Assembly (NCBI GenBank): GCA_021781255.1
Contig: JAJXXG010000253.1
Coordinates: 1 to 12,654 of the forward strand
Reading direction: 5' to 3'
Source of the DNA: Acidobacteriota bacterium
GTDB lineage: Bacteria > Acidobacteriota > Terriglobia > Terriglobales > Acidobacteriaceae
DNA length: 12,654 nucleotides
In this document: positions 1 through 6,432 of the stretch, one piece after another
Layout of the letters: every line of letters begins with the position of its first letter
How positions within the stretch are numbered: position 1 is the stretch's first letter
Position numbers and translations under genes: made by a program
Notes under the pieces: generated by a model
Database searches by the model: none
Told to the model about the DNA's origin: nothing
What the model saw: the letters and a program-made list of their open reading frames with translations, nothing else

Positions 1-1251
1 GCGCGCAAGGGCATTCTTGACCAGACGCGGCGTCACGCCTGCATCGCATCGCTGCTGGGCATTCCCACCGTGATTGCGGCCATCAACAAGATGGACCTGA
101 TGGAGTTCTCGCAGCAGGTCTTCGAGCAGCATCGCCGCGATCTGGAGGCGCTTGCAAAACGGCTTGAGATTCCCGAGCTGATTGCTGTTCCGGTGAGCGC
201 GCTGGAAGGCGACAACATTGTGCATCGCAGCGAGCGCATGCCGTGGTACTCCGGCCCGAGCCTGCTGGGATTGCTTGAGACCGTGCCGCTTGCCATTGAG
301 CGCGCTCATGCCGGGCTGCGCTTTCCCGTGCAGCGCGTGCTGCGTCCGCACCAGGATTTTCGCGGCTTTGCGGGGCAGATTGCCGCGGGCAGGGTGCGGC
401 CCGGCGACGAGGTTGTTGCGCTGCCATCCGGCTTTCGCACGCGCGTGCGGTCGATCTCCACGTGGGACGGCGAACTGGACGAGGCGCGCGCGCCGCAGTC
501 GGTGGTGCTGACGCTTGAAGACGAGAGAGACATCAGCCGCGGCGAGATGATCGCTTCAGTCAGCGCCCCTCCGCAGATGACCACGCGCTTTGAGGCGACC
601 GTGGTGTGGATGCATTCGACGCCACTGCGCGCCGGCGGAACGTATCTGCTGAAGCATACATCGCAAACGGTGCGCGCGCGTGTGGTGGAGATTCGTTCGC
701 GCATCGATGTGGAGCATCTGGAGGAGCGCTCGACAGAGCAGCTTGCGCTCAACGACATCGGTCAGGTGGTCATTGAGACCAGTCGCCCATTGCTGGCGGA
801 TACCTATCGCGAGAGCCGCACCACCGGCAGCCTGATTCTGATCGATCCGGCGGACAACGCAACCGCGGGCGCGGGCATGATTCGCGCCATCACGGACGCA
901 GCGGAGAGCGATTCCACATCTGCGCAGACCGCAGGCGCGCTGATTTCGCTGGGCGCGCGTCCGCACCTTGCGGCGGATCTGGAGCGCACGCTGCTGGGCT
1001 TGCACGTATTGGTGCTGCGCACGCGGGCTCGTGACGCGCGCGCGAAGATGCTGGCCATTGCGCATCTGGGCGCGGTGGTGCTGGCGGAGAGTGACGCCGC
1101 CGGTCCGGTGCTGCTGACGGTTCCGGATACCGATGCGGCAGAGACGCACGTACTTGCAGGCGAGCAGACCGAGGAAGTTCTGAACGAACTTAAACGACTG
1201 GGAGCGATTCCCACTGGAGACTCCGAAGATGACGATGCAGTTGCCCGTTGA
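1..1251 (+). CDS. cysN: Sulfate adenylyltransferase subunit 1 (CysN), 5'-truncated, with a long atypical C-terminus
   Basis: GTPase subunit of ATP sulfurylase. With CysD it makes adenosine 5'-phosphosulfate (APS) from ATP and sulfate, driven by GTP hydrolysis, in the cytoplasm. The reading frame is open from base 1, so the start, the P-loop and the switch regions lie upstream of the window. Visible are the stretch QTRRHACIASLLGI, the G4 guanine-specificity motif NKMD (about 85-96), EF-Tu-like beta-barrel domains, and the usual end of barrel III, IDPADNATAGAGMI (near 880). About 120 residues follow that point; from memory, E. coli CysN has only about 40 there. The tail partly resembles an APS kinase without its P-loop (see findings). 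The stop overlaps the cysH start by 23 bases, so the two genes are very probably co-transcribed and translationally coupled. Identification is firm; the nature of the tail is inference. Confidence 0.95.
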   Translation, partial: ARKGILDQTRRHACIASLLGIPTVIAAINKMDLMEFSQQVFEQHRRDLEALAKRLEIPELIAVPVSALEGDNIVHRSERMPWYSGPSLLGLLETVPLAIERAHAGLRFPVQRVLRPHQDFRGFAGQIAAGRVRPGDEVVALPSGFRTRVRSISTWDGELDEARAPQSVVLTLEDERDISRGEMIASVSAPPQMTTRFEATVVWMHSTPLRAGGTYLLKHTSQTVRARVVEIRSRIDVEHLEERSTEQLALNDIGQVVIETSRPLLADTYRESRTTGSLILIDPADNATAGAGMIRAITDAAESDSTSAQTAGALISLGARPHLAADLERTLLGLHVLVLRTRARDARAKMLAIAHLGAVVLAESDAAGPVLLTVPDTDAAETHVLAGEQTEEVLNELKRLGAIPTGDSEDDDAVAR

Positions 1252-1915
1252 GATTGAAGAACGCGCAAGCGCGGCGCGGGAGTTTCTGCGCGAGCGCCTA
1301 GCCGGGGCGCAGGAAGTATGCGTTACAAGCAGCTTTCAGGCCGAGGATGTTGTGGTGTTGCACATGGTGCGCGCGCTGCTGCCGCAGGTTCCGGTGCTGT
1401 TTCTGGAGACGGGCTATCATTTTGCCGAGACGCTGGTGTATCGCGATCGCATGGCGGCGGAGTGGAATCTGAATCTGGTGAACGTGCTGCCTGAGCGCAC
1501 GGTTGCGGAGCAGGAATCCGAGTTTGGGATTCTGCACCAAAGCGCGCCTGACCGCTGCTGCGCGCTGCGCAAGGTGGAGCCGCTGTTTCGCTCACTTGCC
1601 CCTTACAGCGTATGGATCACGGGGCTGCGCCGCCAGCAGTCGAAGTCGCGCGCGAATCTGAAGCAGGAAGAAAGCTTTACGCTGCCGGGCGGGCACACGC
1701 TTGCCAAGCTGAGTCCGCTGACGGAGTGGACGACGCGCGATGTGTGGCTCTACGCCGGGGCGCACGAGATTCCGCTGCTTCCGCTTTACGACAAGGGATA
1801 CACGAGCATCGGGTGCGAGCCGTGCACGAGCCTGCCCTTCGACGCCAACGATCCGCGCTCAGGGCGCTGGTCCGGCCGCAAGCTTGAGTGCGGCATTCAC
1901 CTGCAGACCTCGTAA
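1229..1915 (+). CDS. cysH: Assimilatory APS reductase (CysH family, 4Fe-4S type)
   Basis: Reduces activated sulfate (APS) to sulfite and AMP with thioredoxin as electron donor, in cytoplasmic cysteine biosynthesis. The 228-residue product has the N-terminal nucleotide-binding stretch SFQAEDVVV (35-43), the ETGYHF motif (60-65), a Cys-Cys pair at 110-111 and CEPC at 196-199. These four cysteines ligate the iron-sulfur cluster that marks the APS-using branch; PAPS-specific enterobacterial CysH lacks them. The catalytic cysteine is in ECGIH (Cys221). The first ATG (1229) is chosen because GGAGA at 1216-1220 is well spaced from it; a second in-frame ATG lies six bases on. The gene overlaps the end of cysN, and the TauE-like gene begins 14 bases after its stop. 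Substrate preference is inferred from the cysteines, a well-established family rule. Confidence 0.95.
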   Translation: MTMQLPVEIEERASAAREFLRERLAGAQEVCVTSSFQAEDVVVLHMVRALLPQVPVLFLETGYHFAETLVYRDRMAAEWNLNLVNVLPERTVAEQESEFGILHQSAPDRCCALRKVEPLFRSLAPYSVWITGLRRQQSKSRANLKQEESFTLPGGHTLAKLSPLTEWTTRDVWLYAGAHEIPLLPLYDKGYTSIGCEPCTSLPFDANDPRSGRWSGRKLECGIHLQTS

Positions 1916-1929
1916 CGCACGGGACCACA

Positions 1930-2694
1930 ATGGGAATTTTTCTAGGCTTCACCATTGCCGCACTGATTGCGATGACCGGCGTGGGCGCGGGCACCATCAT
2001 CGCGCCGCTGCTTATTCTGTTTCTGCATCTGCCGGTGGAGGCCGCGGTGGGCACGGCGCTTGCGTACTCCGCGGCGGTGAAGCTGGTGGTGGTTCCGGCG
2101 CAGATCTGGCGGAGAAATGTGGAGTGGCGTGTTCTGGGCGCGATGCTGCTTACGGGCATTCCAGGCGTGGTGCTGGGCAGCATGGTGTTCAAGCGCATGG
2201 CGCGCAGTGAAGCTGACACGCTATGGCTTTATCTTGCGCTGGGCGGCATGATCGCGCTGTGCTCGGCGTGGTGCATCTTCCGGCATTTTCGCCCTGCGGA
2301 TGGCAGCGTGAACCGGCCTTACAGGCCGGGCTGGCTGGCGCTTTCCATGCTGCCGGTGGGCGCGGAGGTCGGCTTTTCGTCTTCCGGGGCCGGCGCGCTG
2401 GGCACGCTGGCTCTGCTTGGCTTTACGCCGCTGGATGCGCCGCGCGTGGTGGGAACGGACCTTGCGTTTGGACTGTGCATTGCGCTGATCGGCGGCGGCA
2501 TGCACTTCAGCTATGGCGGCATCGATCCCGCGCTGCTCACGCGCCTGCTCGCCGGCGGCCTGCTGGGCGCACTGGCCGGCAACAGCCTGGCGCCGCGCAT
2601 TCCCGTGCGCGCCATGCGCCTTGCGCTGTCGGTCTGGCTTTTCGGCATGGGGATGGAGATCTGCTGGCATGCGCTCGCCGGGGCGCGCGGATAA
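1930..2694 (+). CDS. TauE/SafE-family membrane permease (probable sulfur-oxyanion transporter)
   Basis: Integral membrane protein of the sulfite exporter TauE/SafE (DUF81) family, 254 residues from ATG 1930. It shows the family's two-fold pseudo-repeat: GVGAGTIIAPLLILF followed by AAVGTALAYS in the N-half (17-48), and a counterpart with GFSSSGAGALGTLALLG followed by RVVGTDLAF in the C-half (148-180). There are about seven or eight hydrophobic segments. The Arg/Pro-rich loop near 117-133 would be a soluble linker. An ATG at 1888 is in frame but would sit inside cysH; ATG 1930, 14 bases after the cysH stop with GGGA upstream, is preferred. Its place directly after cysN-cysH suggests movement of sulfite, sulfate or a related anion for the assimilation pathway. 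Direction and substrate cannot be read from sequence. Confidence 0.87.
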   Translation: MGIFLGFTIAALIAMTGVGAGTIIAPLLILFLHLPVEAAVGTALAYSAAVKLVVVPAQIWRRNVEWRVLGAMLLTGIPGVVLGSMVFKRMARSEADTLWLYLALGGMIALCSAWCIFRHFRPADGSVNRPYRPGWLALSMLPVGAEVGFSSSGAGALGTLALLGFTPLDAPRVVGTDLAFGLCIALIGGGMHFSYGGIDPALLTRLLAGGLLGALAGNSLAPRIPVRAMRLALSVWLFGMGMEICWHALAGARG

Positions 2695-2809
2695 GGGCAC
2701 CAATGCAGCGGGCGAGCACCTCATCGCTCGCTGGGCGCGCCTTGCCAGCGCTCGGTCCAGCTGGCGATACTGCGAGTGGCCTTCCAATTTTCCCTGGCGA
2801 GACTCGAAC

Positions 2810-3607
2810 TTGACGCGAGAGATCAACACGGCACGACTGGCGCGAAAGCAGTGCCTCTCCACATCGGCGCAATGCTTCCACCTCGAGTTTGTTCTGGATG
2901 AGCTCGATAGTTTTGCGTTCACGCCCGGCCAGTTTGTCTCCGCCGTGGACCAGGACCCGAGCGGCAAAGAGCAGATGCGCGCCTACTCCCTTGCTTCTGC
3001 GCCAAAGGGCAACCGCTTCGATCTGTGCCTGAATCGCGTGGAGGGCGGCTTCTTTTCCAACCGCCTGCCGGACCTGCCTGTTGGAGAAACCATCCAGATT
3101 CAGGGCCCGCTCGGCTACTTCACGCTGCGCGAGCCCATCACGGATTCCATCCTCATCGCCACGGGAACCGGCGTCGCGCCCATGCGCGGCTTTTTGCAGT
3201 GGCTGATTCCTGAGGACGGTCCCGACCGCAGCGAGGGGCGCGAGATATGGCTCGTCTATGGCACGCGGCATGAAACCGAGCTTTACTATCGCGAGGAATT
3301 CGAGGCGCTCGCCGCGCGTCACGCGCACTTCCACTACCTGCCCACGCTGAGCCGCGCAGCGGAAGGCTGGACCGGCCTGCGCGGCTATGTGCAAGAGCAC
3401 GCAGCTCGCATCGTGGAGGAGCGCGCCGCGCGCCTGGGCCAGCCGCTTCCTGTTCCGACGCCGGACGACGCGGTGCAGGCGGCCGGGTTGCAGTTCGACA
3501 TTCATGCGTATATCTGCGGACTCAGCCCGATGATTGCCGCAGTTCGCGAACGGTTGAAAGCCTTTGGCTGGCACCGCAGGCAGATCGTCACGGAGCGCTA
3601 TGACTGA
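2810..3607 (+). CDS. Ferredoxin/flavodoxin-NADP reductase-like FAD oxidoreductase, probable TTG start
   Basis: FAD- and NAD(P)H-binding oxidoreductase of the ferredoxin-NADP reductase superfamily, 265 residues. Visible are the FAD-binding RAYS motif (57-60), the flavin-phosphate region GGFFSNRL (79-86), the pyridine-nucleotide loop GTGVAP (119-124), and CGLSPM (236-241) ahead of a C-terminal VTERYD. Residues about 207-229 form a Pro/Ala-rich insert between GYVQ and the CG motif that looks longer than usual. No ATG or GTG lies in frame at the expected N-terminus. TTG 2810 gives TREINTARL, a normal family beginning, but only a weak GCGAGA sits upstream. The gene follows the TauE-like gene after 115 bases that contain two overlapping short hairpins. 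In this context it may pass NADPH electrons to ferredoxin for sulfite reductase; the sulfite reductase is not in the window and this role is inferred. Confidence 0.85.
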   Translation: MTREINTARLARKQCLSTSAQCFHLEFVLDELDSFAFTPGQFVSAVDQDPSGKEQMRAYSLASAPKGNRFDLCLNRVEGGFFSNRLPDLPVGETIQIQGPLGYFTLREPITDSILIATGTGVAPMRGFLQWLIPEDGPDRSEGREIWLVYGTRHETELYYREEFEALAARHAHFHYLPTLSRAAEGWTGLRGYVQEHAARIVEERAARLGQPLPVPTPDDAVQAAGLQFDIHAYICGLSPMIAAVRERLKAFGWHRRQIVTERYD

Positions 3608-3633
3608 GTTGTCTGATTGGGGATGAGGCGCCG

Positions 3634-4455
3634 TTAGAGATTGAACAGCTCGCGCAGCCGCCTGGTTTGCGCGCGGCTCACGGGAATCTCTGTCTGCTTC
3701 TTGTCATTCATGCGCAACTGATAGCTGGACTTGAACCACGGCACCACTTCGCGGATGTGGTTGATGTTGACCACGAATCCACGATGCGCGCGCCAGAACA
3801 GCGCGGGGTCCAGCAGTTCCAGCAGGTCTTCGAGCGTGCGGCACTTTGACTGGCCTTCGAAACTCTGCGTGACCACGCGAATGACGCCTTCATCGATGGC
3901 CGCGAAGCAGATGTCCGCCTGGTCCACGAGCAGGAGTCGGCTCTGCGCCTGGACAATGAGCCGTGCAGGTTGCGGCATGCGCGCTGCTCCCTGCGGGCGG
4001 TTCAGCAGACGAAGCAGCGCATCAATCTGCGACTCCGGCAGCGCCGCCGTTCCCGCTCCTCCGGCCATGCGCCCGCGTACGCGCTCCAGGGCCTGCTGCA
4101 CGCGCGTGCGGTCAAAAGGCTTCAGCAGGTAATCCACGGCGTTCACGTCAAATGCGCGCACGGCGTACTGGTCATAGGCCGTGGCAAAGACGATTTGCGG
4201 CAGCGGCTCGGCTTCTTTTCCAGACTGCGCGCGGTGGCGGTCCATCAGCCGCTGCAGCACGGCAAAGCCGTCCTGGCCCGGCATTTGCACATCCAGGAAG
4301 ACGAGGTCAGGGTGGTGCTCTTCAATCAGGTTCACGGCTTCAATGCCGTTGCTGCCCTGGGCGACAACCTCAACGTCGCCCACCTCGTCGAGCAGATACT
4401 TGAGCTCTTCGCGGGCCAGTTGTTCGTCGTCGATGATGAGCGCGGAAATGGGCAT
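3634..4455 (-). CDS. LytTR-type DNA-binding response regulator
   Basis: Two-component response regulator of the LytR/AlgR class, 273 residues. The receiver domain (about 3-125) has the acidic pocket Asp9/Asp10, phospho-acceptor Asp55 in FLDVQMPG, Thr92 in FATAYD and Lys112 in LLKPFD. An Ala/Gly/Pro linker leads to a LytTR DNA-binding domain (about 164-271) with FWRAHRGFVVNINHI and the ending IPVSRAQTRRLREL. Regulators of this class usually bind direct repeats upstream of targets, often genes for cell-envelope or exported functions. ATG 4455 is used because the receiver begins immediately there and a good promoter lies just upstream. The same frame extends farther 5' but would overlap the neighbouring gene. 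No partner sensor kinase is in the window. It is convergent with the flavoprotein gene, 26 bases away, with no clear terminator between them. Confidence 0.93.
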   Translation of the reverse strand: MPISALIIDDEQLAREELKYLLDEVGDVEVVAQGSNGIEAVNLIEEHHPDLVFLDVQMPGQDGFAVLQRLMDRHRAQSGKEAEPLPQIVFATAYDQYAVRAFDVNAVDYLLKPFDRTRVQQALERVRGRMAGGAGTAALPESQIDALLRLLNRPQGAARMPQPARLIVQAQSRLLLVDQADICFAAIDEGVIRVVTQSFEGQSKCRTLEDLLELLDPALFWRAHRGFVVNINHIREVVPWFKSSYQLRMNDKKQTEIPVSRAQTRRLRELFNL

Positions 4456-4473
4456 GTGTGTGCCGGCAGCTTG

Positions 4474-4502
4474 ATTGTAGGAAGGCTGCACGGCGGGGTC
4501 AA
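4474..4502 (-). promoter_or_regulatory. Sigma-70-like promoter for the LytTR regulator gene
   Basis: Read on the minus strand, TTGACC (4502-4497) and TACAAT (4479-4474) are separated by exactly 17 bases. Each hexamer matches the sigma-70 consensus at five of six positions. Transcription would begin near 4467, giving a leader of about 11 bases before ATG 4455, which agrees with the absence of a strong ribosome binding site. The promoter lets the regulator be expressed independently of the zinc-ribbon gene upstream. Confidence 0.65.
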
Positions 4503-4560
4503 TGCAGCGCAACGGCGAAGGGCCCGGCAACACGCGCGGCGTGGTCGCCGCTGCGCTGCA
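4503..4560. repeat. 15-bp near-perfect inverted repeat abutting the LytTR-gene -35
   Basis: TGCAGCGCAACGGCG (4503-4517) and CGCCGCTGCGCTGCA (4546-4560) are reverse complements except at one position, which would be a G-U wobble in minus-strand RNA. The 28-base interval contains the GGGCCC palindrome and a competing short stem. The first arm begins the base after the -35 hexamer of the promoter at 4474-4502. No T-run follows the structure on the minus strand, so it is not a typical intrinsic terminator for the zinc-ribbon gene. An operator or an RNA hairpin at the 3' end of the upstream transcript are both possible. Confidence 0.7.
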
Positions 4561-4570
4561 ACGGAAGGGC

Positions 4571-5095
4571 TTACTCGCCCAGGACTCTGAGCCGCGCCGG
4601 CATGTGGTCGCGGGAGAGTTCATGGCCGCAGCGGGTGCAGAATTGATCTGTAGCGCGCACGGTGCGGAAGCAGTTGCCGCAACTGGCGGTGAGCCGGAAA
4701 TTGCACTGCGGGCAGAAGTGGAAGTCACTCTGCACGTGCGTGGCGCAGGCCGGGCAAATGGAAACCACGGGCGCGCGCAGCAGGAAGTAAAGCACGGCGC
4801 CAATGCCGCCCGGCATGACAAAGCAGATCAGCATCCAGAAACGCGCGCTCATGGCGCGGCGCGGCGCGTCCTTGCTGACAAAGCCCACCAGCAGGAAATA
4901 AACCGCTGCCAGCAAGCCCCAGGAGAGGTTGAGATAGATGCGCAGGCCAAGCGGCGCAGTGTGGTGTTGCTGGCCAGGAAAGACGAGCCAGAAATAGTAC
5001 TCGACCAGCAGGAAGGCCGCCACGGCTGCGATGATGGACCAGACCGGGATCAGGCGCGTGTCCTGGTCGGCGTGCATGAATTCCGGATTACGCAT
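4571..5095 (-). CDS. Three-helix membrane protein with two C-terminal zinc ribbons
   Basis: Not a gene with a name I recognise. The 174-residue product has three hydrophobic segments at about 17-39, 52-73 and 86-106, then a soluble tail with two CxxC...CxxC zinc-ribbon units. The first has Cys114, Cys117, Cys128 and Cys131; the second has Cys139, Cys142, Cys153 and Cys156. Both have the spacing of double zinc-ribbon proteins. The start at 5095 is fixed by a strong AAGGAGGG eight bases upstream; an upstream in-frame start would add 14 residues that run across this ribosome binding site and part of the dyad. The gene lies between the sigma/anti-sigma pair and the LytTR regulator in the same direction, 134 bases after the former and 115 before the latter. 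A role as a membrane-anchored sensor or adaptor is plausible but unproven. Confidence 0.85.
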   Translation of the reverse strand: MRNPEFMHADQDTRLIPVWSIIAAVAAFLLVEYYFWLVFPGQQHHTAPLGLRIYLNLSWGLLAAVYFLLVGFVSKDAPRRAMSARFWMLICFVMPGGIGAVLYFLLRAPVVSICPACATHVQSDFHFCPQCNFRLTASCGNCFRTVRATDQFCTRCGHELSRDHMPARLRVLGE

Positions 5096-5103
5096 TGAGC
5101 CAT

Positions 5104-5111
5104 CCCTCCTT
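5104..5111 (-). promoter_or_regulatory. Strong Shine-Dalgarno site that sets the start of the zinc-ribbon gene
   Basis: On the minus strand AAGGAGGG is followed by eight bases and then ATG (5095-5093). It is the best ribosome binding site in the window. A nearer ATG at 5103 lies in another reading frame, too close to be used with this site, and does not continue the zinc-ribbon frame. Confidence 0.85.
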
Positions 5112-5126
5112 AGAGGGCCATTTGCA

Positions 5127-5147
5127 GGATTAAGCACAGCTTAATCC
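5127..5147. repeat. Perfect 9-bp inverted repeat with 3-base centre upstream of the zinc-ribbon gene
   Basis: GGATTAAGC-ACA-GCTTAATCC is a perfect dyad lying 32-52 bases upstream of the ATG at 5095. As DNA it has the size and position of a dimeric regulator's operator near the expected promoter. As minus-strand RNA it would be a tight 9-bp stem with a three-base loop just ahead of the ribosome binding site. No T-run follows, so it is unlikely to be the terminator of the gene pair upstream. Which regulator would bind is unknown. Confidence 0.75.
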
Positions 5148-5229
5148 CTTACTGGAATGGACGGAAAGGTTAATAAAGAAGTTGCGATCACTTTTTAGAA
5201 GGATTTTTTTGCGTTGCAGCCCAGACAGT

Positions 5230-5616
5230 TCAGGGCTTTTGGCGCAGCCAGCCGGCCAGCAGGACCGCAGCCAGCAGTGCCGAGCTGAGGAAGAAGGCCC
5301 ACACGCTGAGCTGGCTCACCAGGCTGGCCAGGCGGCCTTCTTCAATCAGATTCTCGACTGTCCACCAGATGGGCGGGCCCACGATGAAAAACACGACCAG
5401 CGTGGCTGCCAGCGCTAATGCGCGATTGCGCTTGAGGCCGGCTTTCTGTTCCTGCATCACGCCCAGCGACGCCATCACGACGCGGCGGGTGTGGTGGGCA
5501 ACCGAGCAGTCGCGGACGGCGTGGTCACCGGCGAGAGCAGCCACCATATCCCGCTGCGCGCCAGCGTCATTGCCCGCGCGGGGAGCCGTGCCGGTCACCG
5601 TGGCTGCGTTCTTCAC
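5230..5616 (-). CDS. Small two-helix membrane protein, probable anti-sigma factor
   Basis: The 128-residue product starts at GTG 5616, and the start overlaps the stop of the ECF sigma gene in a GTGA, so translation is coupled. It has a cytoplasmic-type N-terminal part (1-60) and two hydrophobic segments at about 67-87 and 103-124, ending in a short basic tail. The N-terminal part has one cysteine with nearby histidines (His32, Cys37, His41, His42), but not the HxxxCxxC signature of classical zinc-binding anti-sigma factors. Position and topology make a membrane-bound anti-sigma factor the best reading. By established ECF logic it would hold the sigma factor inactive until a signal releases it. 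Sequence alone does not prove this, and another coupled membrane partner is possible. Confidence 0.72.
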   Translation of the reverse strand: MKNAATVTGTAPRAGNDAGAQRDMVAALAGDHAVRDCSVAHHTRRVVMASLGVMQEQKAGLKRNRALALAATLVVFFIVGPPIWWTVENLIEEGRLASLVSQLSVWAFFLSSALLAAVLLAGWLRQKP

Positions 5617-6269
5617 ACCGCCCCCAGGCGGCTCGCGCAGGAGCGCTCGATTTTGGGCTTGATGGCGGCGAGGCCGCGGTAAAGTCTTGATTTCACTGTA
5701 GAAAGAGGCGCATGCGTCACTTTGGCAATCTCGTCCAGCGAGAGTTCCTCGTGGAAGCGAAGCACCAGAACCTCGCGGTACAGGGTGTCCAACTGGAGCA
5801 GCGCAGCGGCAATATGCTCGCGGTCCTCGACGCTTGCGAAGTGATCGAAAGGAGATGGCTGGTCATCGGCCACTTCGCAGCACATGGGCCGGTCGTCGTC
5901 GTTGCCGGTCTCAAACATTTCGTCCAGGCTGGACATCGTCCGCTTGCGCCGCTGGTCAATCATCAGGTTGCGGGCGATGGTGAAGAGCCAGGTCTCAAAC
6001 CGCGCCTTGCCGTTGAACTGGGTTCCACGCGTCAAGACACGCATCCAGACCTCCTGAAAGAGGTCTTCGGCCATCTCGCGATTTCCAGTCAAGAAGAGGA
6101 GATACCGCAGCAGGCGGTGCTGATAGCGGACAATCAGCGAGTCCAGAAGGCCGGCATCCTGCCGTTTGAGCCCCTCGGCAATGGCGAGGTTTTCCTGCCG
6201 CACCAGCTCTTCAGCGTGCGTGGTGGCAGTTGGGGTAAAGAATGAGCGAATGACTGCGCCAGTACCCAT
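5613..6269 (-). CDS. ECF-family RNA polymerase sigma factor
   Basis: Alternative sigma-70 factor of the extracytoplasmic-function type, 218 residues, with only regions 2 and 4. Region 2 covers about 41-108, with AEDLFQEVWMRVL (67-79) and FETWLFTIARNLMIDQRRK (91-109) for core binding and -10 recognition. Region 4 covers about 150-203, with the helix-turn-helix LSLDEIAKVTHAPLSTVKSR (176-195) for the -35. An acidic linker with a Cys-Cys pair (130-131) joins them. An N-terminal extension of roughly 38 residues precedes region 2. ATG 6269 has a weak AAGTGA upstream. It is followed by the coupled membrane protein. I looked for a self-type GGAAC promoter upstream and did not see a convincing one. 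Family assignment is firm; targets and stimulus are unknown. Confidence 0.95.
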   Translation of the reverse strand: MGTGAVIRSFFTPTATTHAEELVRQENLAIAEGLKRQDAGLLDSLIVRYQHRLLRYLLFLTGNREMAEDLFQEVWMRVLTRGTQFNGKARFETWLFTIARNLMIDQRRKRTMSSLDEMFETGNDDDRPMCCEVADDQPSPFDHFASVEDREHIAAALLQLDTLYREVLVLRFHEELSLDEIAKVTHAPLSTVKSRLYRGLAAIKPKIERSCASRLGAV

Positions 6270-6432
6270 ATCACTTCGTTAGACGAGAAAGTTGTCGTGG
6301 AGGCCGCATAAAAAACCGATTTTATTGCGAGACAGACAAGAACAGGATACGTCCCTGGTATCCGCTGCAGAAGTCCTTTTTTGATTTTCTCTCTTTGAGC
6401 CGAGCGGCGGTTGGCGGCAACCGGTGCGGGCC

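Noticed and set aside
1888..1929. An upstream ATG for the TauE-like gene at 1888
   Set aside because: It falls inside cysH and adds 14 polar residues before the first membrane segment; ATG 1930 is better placed.
2797..2818. A tRNA T-arm-like string (AAGTTCGAGTCTCG) on the minus strand before the flavoprotein gene
   Set aside because: The flanking bases do not form the required 5-bp T-stem, and no D-arm, anticodon arm or acceptor stem can be fitted.
2537..3574. A long minus-strand open frame (345 codons) opposite the flavoprotein gene
   Set aside because: It is an antisense shadow in GC-rich DNA; the plus strand encodes clear FAD and NAD(P)H motifs.
6408..6423. A 6-bp hairpin (CGGTTG/CAACCG) after the YdeI-like gene as a terminator
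   Set aside because: On the minus strand the sequence that follows is A-rich, not T-rich, and the stem is short.
6270..6432. The 163-base gap upstream of the ECF sigma gene as a self-regulated ECF promoter
   Set aside because: A CGTCTA resembling an ECF -10 is present at 6281-6286, but no GGAAC-type -35 lies at the right distance, so I do not call it.
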